Source of the DNA: Micromonospora acroterricola
GTDB taxonomy: Bacteria > Actinomycetota > Actinomycetes > Mycobacteriales > Micromonosporaceae
Length of the DNA stretch: 43,755 nt
Assembly: GCF_003172955.1 (NCBI RefSeq)
Contig: NZ_QGKR01000277.1
Span: forward strand, 1-43,755
Direction of reading: 5' to 3'
Position numbers and translations under genes: made by a program. The notes beneath the pieces were generated by a model. The model was not told where the DNA came from. It searched no databases and saw only the letters and a list, made by a program, of their open reading frames with translations. Positions within the stretch are counted from its first letter, which is position 1, and the number at the start of each line of letters is the position of its first letter. Positions 1 through 8,607 of the stretch are shown here, piece by piece.

Positions 1-60
1 GCAGAAGACGGCATACGCGGTTACTACGCGTCTCGTGGGCTCGGAGATGTGTATAAGAGA
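1..60. other. Illumina P7/Nextera adapter remnant (non-genomic)
   Basis: Bases 1-17 match the P7 flow-cell oligo, 30-44 match GTCTCGTGGGCTCGG of the Nextera read-2 adapter and 45-60 match the transposon mosaic end AGATGTGTATAAGAGA. The eight bases between them (TACTACGC, 22-29) agree with a Nextera i7 index as I remember it (N719). Two bases of P7 (18-21) and the last three of the mosaic end are mismatched, as expected of low-quality read ends. Read on the minus strand, the glucanase gene runs straight into the adapter, so this is insert read-through kept by the assembler. Confidence 0.96.
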
Positions 61-1917
61 ACGGTACCAGCCGGAGTTGCCGGCGCCCTGGGTGATCTGG
101 AAGCCGCCGCCCACGCAGTTGTGCATCGGGTTGCTCTGCGCGATGTTGGTGGCCCGTACGTTGGTGAACGACACCTGGCTGGGTGCCTGCACCTGGAGCG
201 CGTACGTGCCGGCGCCGTCGATCCGCACGTTGTTGAGGTTGATGCCGTTGGTCTGGCCCTCGATCCAGTGCAGCGCCGCGTACGAGCTGTCCAGGATGTC
301 GGTGTCGGTGATGTTGATGGTCGGGTTCTGGAACGCCTCGTTGAGCGCGGAGAACCAGATCGCCCCGACACCGAAGTTCCAGTTGTAGTCCGAGTTGCCG
401 TTGCGGATCAGCGTGTTCCGGGCGATCGTCCAGGTGCCCTGGACGCCGGTGGCGCCCTGCACGCCGGGATAGCGGTTGGCGACGTGGATGCCGCCGCCGT
501 TGGTCAGCGAGTCGGCCGTCACGTTGTCAGTGATCTTGATGTCCCGGCCGCCGTAGCTGACCAGGTGGTTCGCCAGCAGGGTCACGCCGATGGTGTTGCG
601 CGTGAAGGAGTTGTTGACGTTCGGCACGTTCTGCGCCCACATCGCCAGCGCGTCGTCGCCGGTGTTCCGGACGAAGGTGTTGGTCACCGTCGAGTTGGTG
701 ACTCCGGTGTGGAAGTTCACCCCGTCGGCGGTCTGGTCGAGGATCCGGCTGTTGCGGATGGTGAAGTTGTCCATCGGGCCGTCCATCCACGCCCCGACCT
801 TGGTGTTCTCCAGCCAGAGGTTGTCCACCACCGAGTTGGTCATCGCCCCGCCCAGGGCGTTGACCTGGTCCTCGTCGACCCGTTCCCGGATGTCGCCGAT
901 GATGGCGAAGTCCCGCAGCGTGACGTTCCGGCTCGGCCCGCCGGCCTCGTGCGGGCGGACCCCGCCGGTGTAGCCGCCGCCGGGGACGTACTTGCCGTAG
1001 ATGCCGGCGGCCCGCTTACGGTCGGTGGGGTGCCGGCCGCCGAGCACCGAATACCACGGGCCGGCGCCGCGCAGGGTCACCCCGTCGACCACCACGTGGT
1101 CCCAGAGGGTGAAGGTGCCGGTCGGGATCCAGACCGCCCGACCCTGGGCCCTGCCGGCGTCGACCGCCGCCTGGAACTTCGCGGTCGAGTCGGTCGCGCC
1201 GCTCGGGTCGGCGCCGAAGTCGGTGACCACGTCGAGCACACCGGCGGGCTTGTCGATCGGCGCGCCGACCAGCTCGAAGTCGGCCAGGTCGATGGTGAAG
1301 CTGGGCGACTGGGCGGTCGAGGAGACCTGCAACCGGATCTTCGTGCCGGCCGGGTAGGTGCCGCCGAACATCGCCCGCGTCTCGTCGTAGAAGTGGTGCG
1401 GGTTGGTGTCGCCCGGGTTGTTGTTGAACGGGTAGCCGCCGTAGTACCAGCCGTACCTCGACGTCACCGGGACCGACCTCAGCACGGTCCCGTTGGCCCG
1501 CAGGTCGATGGCGGCGTCCCGGCCGGTGCCGGCCGGGCTGTCCGGCAGGCTGATTCGGAAGGTGACCGCGTTGGCCGGGGCGGTGAGGGTGAACTCGACG
1601 TACTCGCCGACGGAGTCGAGGGTGACCGCCTCCCGGCCGGACGCCTCGGACGGCAACGTGCCGTATCGCCGGTCGGGGCCGATCTTCGTGCCGTTGTGGG
1701 CGGCCTTCTCCGCCTCCTGCTCCACGAACGGGACGGTCGCGCCCCGGCCCGGGATGTCGAAGGGGGACAGCCCGGCCGCCTCGGCAGGGGTCGCGGTGCC
1801 GGTGACCGCCAGGGCGGTCAGTGATGTCGCGGCCAGCAGGGTGGCGGCGATCGCGGCCAACCCTGCCCGGGCCGGGTGTCGAAGGTGGTGCGGGGTGCCG
1901 GTGGTGTGGTTGGCCAT
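61..1917 (-). CDS. Secreted parallel beta-helix glycoside hydrolase, GH87-like (alpha-1,3-glucanase/mycodextranase type), 3' truncated
   Basis: The frame is open from ATG at 1917 (ribosome site AAGGGAGAG about 8 bases upstream) to the contig edge, about 618 residues with no stop. Residues 1-47 are a Sec signal peptide ending TPAEA|AG. Residues 50-180 hold a carbohydrate-binding-like beta-sandwich that starts RGATVPFVEQEAE. From about 215 (VTDFGADPSGATDSTAKFQ) a right-handed beta-helix of Asn-rich repeats follows, with DGVNFHTG and NTGDDALAMWAQ resembling the catalytic Asp-containing turns of GH87/GH28-like enzymes. Proteins of this layout are known as mycodextranases or alpha-1,3-glucanases; the exact substrate is inferred. 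The neighbours (alpha-glucosidase, sugar ABC importer, LacI) support an alpha-glucan role. The C-terminus is lost to the adapter-ended contig, not to mutation. Confidence 0.8.
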
Positions 1918-2033
1918 GAGCTGTGCTCTCCCTTTCGTCAGGCAGGCCAGATCCCCCCGTGTCCGTGCGGCGTGGCGTATCCCCCTCGTTCCTCCTTCCT
2001 CTGGCGGCCCCACGCAGGGCCGGGGTGGGTGGC

Positions 2034-2069
2034 GTGGCGCCGGCGGCCGGGACGGGCCGCCGGCGCCAC
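2034..2069. terminator. Strong hairpin after the alpha-glucosidase gene
   Basis: Perfect 15-bp inverted repeat (2034-2048 and 2055-2069) with a 6-base loop, lying six bases beyond the alpha-glucosidase stop. There is no U-tract on either side, so it may end or slow transcription, or protect the upstream mRNA. It separates the importer/glucosidase genes from the glucanase. Confidence 0.5.
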
Positions 2070-2074
2070 GGCGG

Positions 2075-3748
2075 TCAGGTCAGGCGCGGTCCGTCCGCCG
2101 CGCGCGGCGCGTGCGCCGGTTCGGCGGTACGCAGCCAGACGGCGGTGTCCGATGGCAGCAGACCCTCGTCGAGTGGCCCGCTGGCCAGCAGCAGGTCCCC
2201 GTCGCCGGGCAGCGGCACCGGCCCGTCGGTGAGGTTGACCAGGCAGCGGAAGCCACCGCCACGGCTGAAGGCGAGCACGCCGTCGGGGGCGGGCAGCCAG
2301 CTCATCTCGCCGTCGCCGAGCGCCGGGTCGGCCCGCCGGATCTGGATCGCCGCCCGGTACAGCTCCAGCATCGAGGCGGCGTCGCCGGTCTGCGCCCGGA
2401 CGGTCCGGTCCTTCCAGTCGGCCGGCTGGGGCAGCCAGGGCGTTGCGGCGCCGTCGGGGCTGAACTCGAACGGGGGTTCGTCACCGGCCCAGGGCAGCGG
2501 CACCCGGCAGCCGTCCCGACCGGGGTCGACCCGGCCGGAGCGTTCCCACATCGGGTCCTGGCGCAGCGCGTACGGGATGTCCTCGACCTCGTAGAGGCCC
2601 AGCTCCTCGCCCTGGTAGACGTAGGCGGCGCCGGGCAGCGACAGCGACAGCAGCGCGGCGGCCCGGGCACGGCGGGTGCCCAACTCCAGGTCGGTGGGGG
2701 TTCCCTCGCGCTTCGCGGCGAAGCTGAACGTGGTGTCCGCCCGACCGTAGCGGGTGACGTGCCGGGTGACGTCGTGGTTGGAGAGCACCCAGGTGGCCGG
2801 CGCGCCGACCGGCGCGTGCGCGCTCAGCGTCCCGTCGATGCTCTCGCGCAGGGCCGAGGCGTCCCAGGCGCAGCCGAGGAAGTCGAAGTTGAACGCGGCG
2901 TGCAACTCGTCCGGGCGCAGGTAGTTGGCGAACCGCTGCCGGTCCGGCAGCCACACCTCACCGATCAGGGCCCGCTCGCCGGCGTACTCGTCGGCGACCC
3001 GCCGCCAGCCCCGGTAGATGTCGTGCACCCCGTCGAGGTCGTGGAACGGGTGCGGCTGGCCCGGGTGGACCTCGGGCAGCGTCCCGTCCTTGACCAGCAG
3101 CCCGGCCGAGTCGATCCGGATGCCGTCCACCCCGCGGTCGAACCAGAACCGCAGGATGTCCTCGAATTCCGCCCGCACCCGGGGGTGGTCCCAGTTGAAG
3201 TCCGGCTGCTGCGGGGCGAACAGGTGCAGGTACCAGTCGCCGGGTGTGCCGTCCGGGTTGGTGGTGCGCGTCCAGGTCTCGCCGCCGAACTCGCCGACCC
3301 AGTCGGTGGGCCGCTGGTCACCGTTCGGGCCCCGGCCGGGGCGGAACCAGAACAGGTCCCGTTCGGGCGCGCCGGGCCCGCCGGCGAGCGCGGCCTGGAA
3401 CCACGGGTGCTCGTCGGAGCAGTGGTTGGGCACCACGTCGACGATGGTCCGGATGCCGAGCGCGTGTGCCTCCGAGATCAGCGCCTCCGCCTCGGCGAGA
3501 CTGCCGAAGACCGGGTCGATGTCGCGGTAGTCGGACACGTCGTAGCCCGCGTCGGCCATCGGTGAGGGATACCACGGACTGAACCAGATCGCGTCGATGC
3601 CGAGCGCGGACAGGTGATTCAGCCGGGACCGGATGCCGGCGATGTCGCCGATGCCGTCGCCGTTGCCGTCGGCGAAGCTACGCGGATACACCTGGTAGAT
3701 CACCGCTCCACGCCACCACGGACTGCTGTCTGCTGTGGACACGAGCAC
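2075..3748 (-). CDS. GH13 alpha-glucosidase (oligo-glucosidase type), cytoplasmic
   Basis: 557 residues from a GTG start; there is no signal peptide, so it acts in the cytoplasm on imported oligosaccharides. GH13 region I is DVVPNH (104-109). Region II is GVDGIRIDSA with the nucleophile Asp213. Region III is LIGEVW with the acid/base Glu264. Region IV is VLSNHD with Asp326. The DGNGDGIGD loop (27-35) is typical of the oligo-1,6-glucosidase/alpha-glucosidase branch. The C-terminal beta domain ends around residue 545. It is the last gene of the ABC operon, 93 bases after the second permease. A second GTG at 3742 could also be the start; the upstream AGAAAG is a weak ribosome site. Bond specificity (1,3, 1,4 or 1,6) cannot be read from the sequence. 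Confidence 0.93.
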   Translation of the reverse strand: MLVSTADSSPWWRGAVIYQVYPRSFADGNGDGIGDIAGIRSRLNHLSALGIDAIWFSPWYPSPMADAGYDVSDYRDIDPVFGSLAEAEALISEAHALGIRTIVDVVPNHCSDEHPWFQAALAGGPGAPERDLFWFRPGRGPNGDQRPTDWVGEFGGETWTRTTNPDGTPGDWYLHLFAPQQPDFNWDHPRVRAEFEDILRFWFDRGVDGIRIDSAGLLVKDGTLPEVHPGQPHPFHDLDGVHDIYRGWRRVADEYAGERALIGEVWLPDRQRFANYLRPDELHAAFNFDFLGCAWDASALRESIDGTLSAHAPVGAPATWVLSNHDVTRHVTRYGRADTTFSFAAKREGTPTDLELGTRRARAAALLSLSLPGAAYVYQGEELGLYEVEDIPYALRQDPMWERSGRVDPGRDGCRVPLPWAGDEPPFEFSPDGAATPWLPQPADWKDRTVRAQTGDAASMLELYRAAIQIRRADPALGDGEMSWLPAPDGVLAFSRGGGFRCLVNLTDGPVPLPGDGDLLLASGPLDEGLLPSDTAVWLRTAEPAHAPRAADGPRLT

Positions 3749-3841
3749 CTGCTTTCTGGGTCAGTACGTCGGCGGGTTCGCCGGACCTGGAGGTGTGTCG
3801 GGCGAACGGCCGTTGTCCGCCACGGGAGGTTGCGCTGGTGG

Positions 3842-4729
3842 CTACCCCTTGAGGCTGCCGGTGGTCAGTCCGGACATGATGTTCCGTTGGAAGATCAGGA
3901 AGACGATGACGGTCGGGATCGCCGCGATGACCGACGCGGCGATGACCACGTTCATGGGCGTGCCACCCGCGAAGGCGTAGATGCCGACGCTGACGGTCCG
4001 GGTCTCGGGCGACGGCATGACCAGCTTCGGCCACAGGAAGTCCTTCCAGACCGCCGTCACGGCGAAGATCGACACTACGCCGAGGATGGGGCGCGACATC
4101 GGCAGGATGATCGACCACAGCGTGCGCAGCGGCGTCGCCCCGTCCACCAGGGCCGCCGACATCAGCTCCTCGGGAATCGAGTCGAAGAACCGCTTCAGCA
4201 GGAAGATGTTGAACGCGTTCGCGACCAGGGGCAGCCAGATCGCGAACGGCGAGTCGAGCAGGTTGATGTGCAGGATCGGCAGGTCGATCACCGTCACGTA
4301 CTGCGGGACGATGAGCACCATCGCCGGGATCATCAGCGTTGCCAGCATCAGCGCGAGGATCACGTTGCCGAACATCGGCCGGAGCTTGGACAGGGAGTAC
4401 GCGGCGGCGGTGTCGAGGACGAGCTGGAACACCACCGCGCCGGCCGCGTAGTAGAACGTGTTGAACAGCAGCTTGGCGAGGTCGAGGTTGTTCCACGCGT
4501 CGACGTAGTTCTGCGGCTGCGGGTCCTTCGGGAACAGCGACGGCGGCGTCTGCGCGATCTCCTGACCGGACTTGAGCGCGCCGGTGACCATCCAGTAGAG
4601 CGGCCCGAGGAAGACGAGCGTGAAGCCCACGACGACGACGGTGAGCAGAGCCCAGTAGATGAACCTGCCGCGCCCACGGCGGAGCTGCGCGTGAGAGATG
4701 AGGGTCCGGGTGCCGGAGTCCTGTGCCAT
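3842..4729 (-). CDS. Carbohydrate ABC transporter permease, MalG type
   Basis: 295 residues, ATG start, six predicted membrane helices. The cytoplasmic EAA loop reads EELMSAALVDGATPLRTLW followed by PMSRPILG, the coupling site for the ATPase. The N-terminus is a short cytoplasmic stretch before the first helix (YWALLTVVVVGFTLVFLGP). It starts 12 bases after the MalF-type permease stop, so the two are translated together and should form the heterodimeric channel fed by the lipoprotein at 5784-7163. No ATP-binding subunit is encoded nearby; actinomycetes often use one shared MsiK-type ATPase for several such importers. Confidence 0.95.
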   Translation of the reverse strand: MAQDSGTRTLISHAQLRRGRGRFIYWALLTVVVVGFTLVFLGPLYWMVTGALKSGQEIAQTPPSLFPKDPQPQNYVDAWNNLDLAKLLFNTFYYAAGAVVFQLVLDTAAAYSLSKLRPMFGNVILALMLATLMIPAMVLIVPQYVTVIDLPILHINLLDSPFAIWLPLVANAFNIFLLKRFFDSIPEELMSAALVDGATPLRTLWSIILPMSRPILGVVSIFAVTAVWKDFLWPKLVMPSPETRTVSVGIYAFAGGTPMNVVIAASVIAAIPTVIVFLIFQRNIMSGLTTGSLKG

Positions 4730-4741
4730 GTCTCGCCCGTC

Positions 4742-5695
4742 CTAGTCCTGTTTCGCGCTCAGCCGCAGGTAGGCGGCGGAGAAGCCGGCCAGCACCACGA
4801 GCATGATCACGCCGAGCGCCGCAGCGCCGTTGAGGTCGTTCTGGAAGAAGCCGTGCTGGTAGATGAGGTACGCCACGGAGGTCGCGGAGTCCTCCGCGCC
4901 CGCGCCGTTGGCGAGGATCAGTGGCTCGATGAAGAGCTGCATCGTGGCGACGATCTGGATCATCGCCAGGAGCGCGAGGATCAGCCGGGTCTGCGGGATC
5001 GTCACGTGGCGGATCCGCTTCCAGATCCCGGCGCCGTCGAGCTCGGCAGCCTCGTAGAGTTCGCCCGGGATGTTCTGCAGCGACGCCAGGTAGATCAGCA
5101 CGGCGCCGCCCATGTTCATCCAGGTCGACGCGATCACCATCGCCGGCATCGTCATCTCGGGGGACTGCATCCACTGCGACGTGGGCAGGTGCAGCGCCTT
5201 GAGGATCGCGTTGAAGAGACCCGCCTCGCTGGGGTCGTACGCGTAGAACTTGAAGAGGTACAGCGCCGAGGCCGGCGGCAGCATCACCGGCAGGTAGACC
5301 AGGATCCGCAGGTACCCCTTGGCGTGGCGGAACTCGTTGAGCAGGATCGCCACGAAGAACGGCACCGCGTAGCCGAGGGCGAGCGCGAGCACCGTGAAGT
5401 AGAGCGTGTTCTGCCAGGCCGGCCAGAAGCTGGGGTCGGCGATGATGCGGGAGTAGTTGTCCCAGCCCACCCAGGTGGTCTCACCGCGTCGTGTGCGCTG
5501 GAAGCTCATCACGATGCCGCGGATCATCGGGTACCAGGAGAAGACGACGAAGCAGAGCACCGCCCCGATCAGGAACGCGTGACCGGTGAGGTTGTCCCGT
5601 ACCTTGCGGCCGAGGCTCGTGCGTTGCGGCCCCGTGTGGGGCGGCGTGGGACGTCCCGGCTTTCTGGTGGTACCCGGGACGGTGGTGATCGCCAA
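4742..5695 (-). CDS. Carbohydrate ABC transporter permease, MalF type
   Basis: 317 residues from a TTG start; AGGAG lies five bases upstream, which decides the start. A Pro/Arg-rich cytoplasmic N-terminus of about 40 residues precedes six predicted helices (first HAFLIGAVLCFVVFSWYPMI). The EAA loop is GELYEAAELDGAGIWKRIRH then IPQTRLIL. It pairs with the MalG-type gene 12 bases downstream. It lies 88 bases after the binding-protein gene, across a stable hairpin (5743-5775) that probably keeps permease expression below that of the binding protein. Confidence 0.95.
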   Translation of the reverse strand: MAITTVPGTTRKPGRPTPPHTGPQRTSLGRKVRDNLTGHAFLIGAVLCFVVFSWYPMIRGIVMSFQRTRRGETTWVGWDNYSRIIADPSFWPAWQNTLYFTVLALALGYAVPFFVAILLNEFRHAKGYLRILVYLPVMLPPASALYLFKFYAYDPSEAGLFNAILKALHLPTSQWMQSPEMTMPAMVIASTWMNMGGAVLIYLASLQNIPGELYEAAELDGAGIWKRIRHVTIPQTRLILALLAMIQIVATMQLFIEPLILANGAGAEDSATSVAYLIYQHGFFQNDLNGAAALGVIMLVVLAGFSAAYLRLSAKQD

Positions 5696-5742
5696 GGCAA
5701 CTCCTGGGTGAGTCAGTGACCGGACGGTGCGGCGCGGACGGG

Positions 5743-5775
5743 GGTGGGGGCCGGCTCGGCGTACCGGCCCCCACC
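5743..5775. promoter_or_regulatory. Intercistronic stem-loop between binding-protein and permease genes
   Basis: Perfect 12-bp arms GGTGGGGGCCGG (5743-5754) and its complement (5764-5775) with a 9-base loop, starting eight bases after the lipoprotein stop codon. No U-tract follows. Hairpins at this position in sugar operons are known to stabilise the upstream mRNA or reduce read-through. Confidence 0.6.
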
Positions 5776-5783
5776 TGACCGGA

Positions 5784-7163
5784 TCAGCTCTCGGCGGCCA
5801 GGAGCTGGTTGACCTTTTCCTCGGCCGTCTTGAGCAGCGCGTCGATGTTCGAGTTCGGGTTCGTCAGAACCCCGGACATCGCCGCGTCGAGCACCGCGTA
5901 GACCGCCTGCGCGTTGCGCGGCTCACCCTTGATCGGAACCGGGGTCGCCTCGAAGATCGCGAAGTTCGCGGTGTCGACGTTCGCGTTCGCCTTGCGCAGT
6001 TCGAGTTCCTGCTTCTGCGCCTCGCTGCCGTTGGCGAAGAGCAGCGGCTGGGGCAGACCCACCGGGTAGTTCTGCGGCTTGGCCCGGACGTAGTCGAACT
6101 GACCCTTGCCCGGCGTCAGCTTCTGGTACGCGATCCACTTCAGACCGGCCTTGACCTGCTCGGGGGTTAGGTCCTTCTTGAAGAAGTAACCCTCGCCACC
6201 ACCGAGCGTGCCCTTCGCAAGGCCGTCCTGGCCGGGCAGCGGGCTCATCGCCCAGTCCTGGAACTTGCCCTGGAACTGGCTCACGATCGCCTGGGTGGCG
6301 TCCGGCGCGCCGATGAACATGCCGACCTTGCCCGCACCCGCGTTGGTCAGCAGGTCGCCCCACTGCAGCAGCTGCCGCGAGCCCATGCTGTTGTCGCCGT
6401 ACCGCATGTCCTTGAGGTTCTGCAGGACCTGCTTGCCCATCGGGTTGTTGAAGTCGGCCTTCTTGCCGTCGGCACTCAGCACCTGGCCGCCCTGCGAGTA
6501 GAGCAGGGAGGTGAAGTGCCAACCGCCGGTGTTGCCGGCGCTGTACTCCGAGTAGCCGGCGATGCCGTTGCCGAGCGCGGAGATCTTCTTGGCGGCGGCC
6601 CGCACCTCGCCCCAGGTCTTGGGCGGGTTGTTGACGTCGAGCCCGGCCTGCTGGAACAGGGCCTTGTTGTAGACCAGGCCCATCGAGTAGTTCTTCACCG
6701 GGACGGCGTAGAGCTTGCCGCCGTCGGTGAAGACCTCCTTGAGCGCCGGGTCGACGCTGTCCCAGGTCGGGATCGTGTTCTTGTTGACGTGCTGGGAGAT
6801 GTCCATCGCCTGGCCGGAGTCGAGCACCTGCTGGAGATCGGTCATGTACCCGTAGAACACGTCGGTCACGGTGCCGCCGGCGAGGCGGGCGGTGAAGTCC
6901 GGCGGGTTGTTGCACTGCTCGCCGACGCTCACGCTCTTGATGACGATGTCCGGGTTCTGCCGCTGGAACTCGGCGACATCGTCGTTCCAGTTCTTCAACA
7001 GCTCTTTCTGCGCGCCGACCGGCTGGCAGTCGACCGTGATGGTGACCTTGCCGCCTGCGTTCGTGTCCTTGTCATCGCTCTTCGTGGAGCATGCCGTGAG
7101 GCTGAACCCCAGGCCGGCCACGAGCGCTAACGCCGCAGCCTTTCGGTATTGCGGTACGGACAT
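5784..7163 (-). CDS. Sugar-binding lipoprotein of the ABC importer (extracellular solute-binding protein family 1)
   Basis: 459 residues. The start is ATG at 7163 (MSVPQYRK), backed by GAAGGGA eight bases upstream; the open frame extends further but the extra residues are not signal-like. The signal peptide ends in a lipobox LTAC with Cys25 as the lipid anchor. The mature protein has the MalE-like two-lobe pattern: WNDDVAEFQRQNPDIVIK near the N-terminus, a central AVPVKNYSMGLVYNKALF strand-helix, and a C-terminal ALDAAMSGVL helix. It should capture the oligosaccharide and deliver it to the two downstream permeases. Ligand identity is inferred from the neighbouring alpha-glucan enzymes only. 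Confidence 0.94.
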   Translation of the reverse strand: MSVPQYRKAAALALVAGLGFSLTACSTKSDDKDTNAGGKVTITVDCQPVGAQKELLKNWNDDVAEFQRQNPDIVIKSVSVGEQCNNPPDFTARLAGGTVTDVFYGYMTDLQQVLDSGQAMDISQHVNKNTIPTWDSVDPALKEVFTDGGKLYAVPVKNYSMGLVYNKALFQQAGLDVNNPPKTWGEVRAAAKKISALGNGIAGYSEYSAGNTGGWHFTSLLYSQGGQVLSADGKKADFNNPMGKQVLQNLKDMRYGDNSMGSRQLLQWGDLLTNAGAGKVGMFIGAPDATQAIVSQFQGKFQDWAMSPLPGQDGLAKGTLGGGEGYFFKKDLTPEQVKAGLKWIAYQKLTPGKGQFDYVRAKPQNYPVGLPQPLLFANGSEAQKQELELRKANANVDTANFAIFEATPVPIKGEPRNAQAVYAVLDAAMSGVLTNPNSNIDALLKTAEEKVNQLLAAES

Positions 7164-7265
7164 CTGTCCATCCCTTCGGGAACGGGTGTCTCCATGACCT
7201 TCGCTGATCTGCGTGATGCGACCTGACGGCCAGTAGCTGCGCCGGAGCCAGGTGTGAGTGGAGTC

Positions 7266-7294
7266 ACTGTAACGAGGCCGACTCATTTCGGCAA
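7266..7294 (-). promoter_or_regulatory. Candidate promoter of the sugar-importer operon
   Basis: On the minus strand TTGCCG (7294-7289) and TACAGT (7271-7266) are 17 bases apart, giving a start near 7258 and a leader of about 95 bases. GAGTC...GACTC half-sites (7261-7265, 7280-7284) flank the -10 box and are a weak operator candidate for the LacI protein. The rest of the 360-base gap 7164-7523 holds only the lacI terminator. Confidence 0.4.
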
Positions 7295-7435
7295 GGTATC
7301 GATGCGGCTGTGAAAGGACACGACTTCTTAACGGCAAATGTAGACAGGATCTTGAAACACGCCCGGGATGGTGGCCTTTAGTCCCTTATGGCCCATCGGC
7401 AGATCAGGTCCGCCCTGCCCGACCGGAGCAACGAC

Positions 7436-7472
7436 GAAAACGGCCGCCGACCGCGCGAAGCGGTCGACGGCC
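7436..7472 (-). terminator. Rho-independent terminator of the LacI gene
   Basis: Arms 7442-7454 and 7460-7472 pair over 13 positions (one G-U) around a 5-base loop; on the minus strand the stem is followed by GTTTTCG. It lies about 50 bases past the lacI stop. Confidence 0.75.
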
Positions 7473-7523
7473 AGAGCGTCGTTTCAGTGACCTGGGGGCG
7501 GTCCGGCGGCGGGGACGGCCGCG

Positions 7524-8525
7524 TCAGCGGCGCGGGGCGGGGGCCGTGGAACCCCGCACCACCAGCTCGGGCTCGAACAGCAGCTCGTCCTGCAGCACGC
7601 CGACACCCTCGATCTGCGTGACCAGCAGATCGACGGCGGCCTGCCCCATCGTCTCGATCGGCTGCCGCACGGTCGTCAACGGCGGGTCGGTGCACGTCAT
7701 GAACGCGGAGTCGTCGAAGCCCACCACCGACACGTCCGTCGGCACCACACGACCCAGCCGGCGCGCCGCCCGGATGGTGCCCAGGGCCAGCACGTCGCTG
7801 GCGCAGATGATCCCGGTGACGCCACGCTCGACCAGCTTCGTGGCGGCGACCCGCGCCCCCTCCATGGAGAAGCTGGAGCGCTCGACGCAGTCGCTGTCGT
7901 CGGTCCAGCCCGCGGCCCGGACCATCGCGTCCAGCTTGCGCCGGGACGGCACGTGACCTTCCGGGCCGAGCACCATCCCGATCCGGTCGTGCCCGAGCGA
8001 GCGCAGGTGCCCGTACGCCTGCTCCACGGCCACCGCGTCGTCGGTGGACACCCGGGGGAAGCCCAACTCGTCGACACCCGCGTTGACCAGTACCACCGGC
8101 AGGCCCCGGTCGGTCAGCCGGCGGTAGTGGTCGTGCCGCGCGTCGGCGAGCGCGTACGAGCCACCGGCGAAGATCACCCCGGAGACCTGGTGATCGAGGA
8201 GCATCTCCACGTAGTCCATCTCGGAGACGCCACCGATGGTGCGGGCGCAGAGCGCCGGGGTGTAGCCGCGCTGGGCGAGGGACCCGGTGACCACCTCGGC
8301 GAGCGCCGGGAAGATCGGGTTCTGCAACTCGGGCAGCACCAGCCCGACCAGCCGGGCCCGCTCGCCGCGCAACTTGGTCGGCCGCTCGTAGCCGAGCACG
8401 TCCAACGCGGTCAGCACTGCCGTCCGGGTCGCCTCGGAGACGCCGTCCCGACCGTTGAGCACCCGGCTGACGGTGGCCTCGCTGACGCCCGCCTTCTTCG
8501 CAACTTCAGTCAACCGCTTGGTCAC
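7524..8525 (-). CDS. LacI-family transcriptional regulator of the sugar locus
   Basis: 333 residues, GTG start with AGGA eight bases upstream. The N-terminal helix-turn-helix reads EVAKKAGVSEATVSRVLNG, followed by the hinge helix region, and then a periplasmic-binding-protein-like effector domain (about 62-333) with VGLVLPELQNPIFPALAE and the dimer-face strand GIICASDVLALG. It lies upstream of, and on the same strand as, the importer operon, separated by its own terminator. It most likely represses that operon until a sugar derived from the imported glucan binds. Its own operator was not identified with confidence. Confidence 0.94.
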   Translation of the reverse strand: MTKRLTEVAKKAGVSEATVSRVLNGRDGVSEATRTAVLTALDVLGYERPTKLRGERARLVGLVLPELQNPIFPALAEVVTGSLAQRGYTPALCARTIGGVSEMDYVEMLLDHQVSGVIFAGGSYALADARHDHYRRLTDRGLPVVLVNAGVDELGFPRVSTDDAVAVEQAYGHLRSLGHDRIGMVLGPEGHVPSRRKLDAMVRAAGWTDDSDCVERSSFSMEGARVAATKLVERGVTGIICASDVLALGTIRAARRLGRVVPTDVSVVGFDDSAFMTCTDPPLTTVRQPIETMGQAAVDLLVTQIEGVGVLQDELLFEPELVVRGSTAPAPRR

Positions 8526-8607
8526 GGTCGCAATCCTACGTCAGTCTGCTGCAAGAAATGAACAGCCAAAAGTCGCGCCTCGACCGCTTCCCGTCACCGC
8601 TCGACCG

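Noticed and set aside
49..3565. Long plus-strand open frames of 591 and 690 codons opposite the glucanase and alpha-glucosidase
   Set aside because: They are antisense shadows typical of high-GC DNA: composition is Arg/Val/Gly/Asp-rich with no domain, while the minus frames carry clear family motifs.
3614..5719. 701-codon plus-strand open frame over the permease genes
   Set aside because: Antisense to two well-formed permeases; His/Arg/Asp-rich without motifs.
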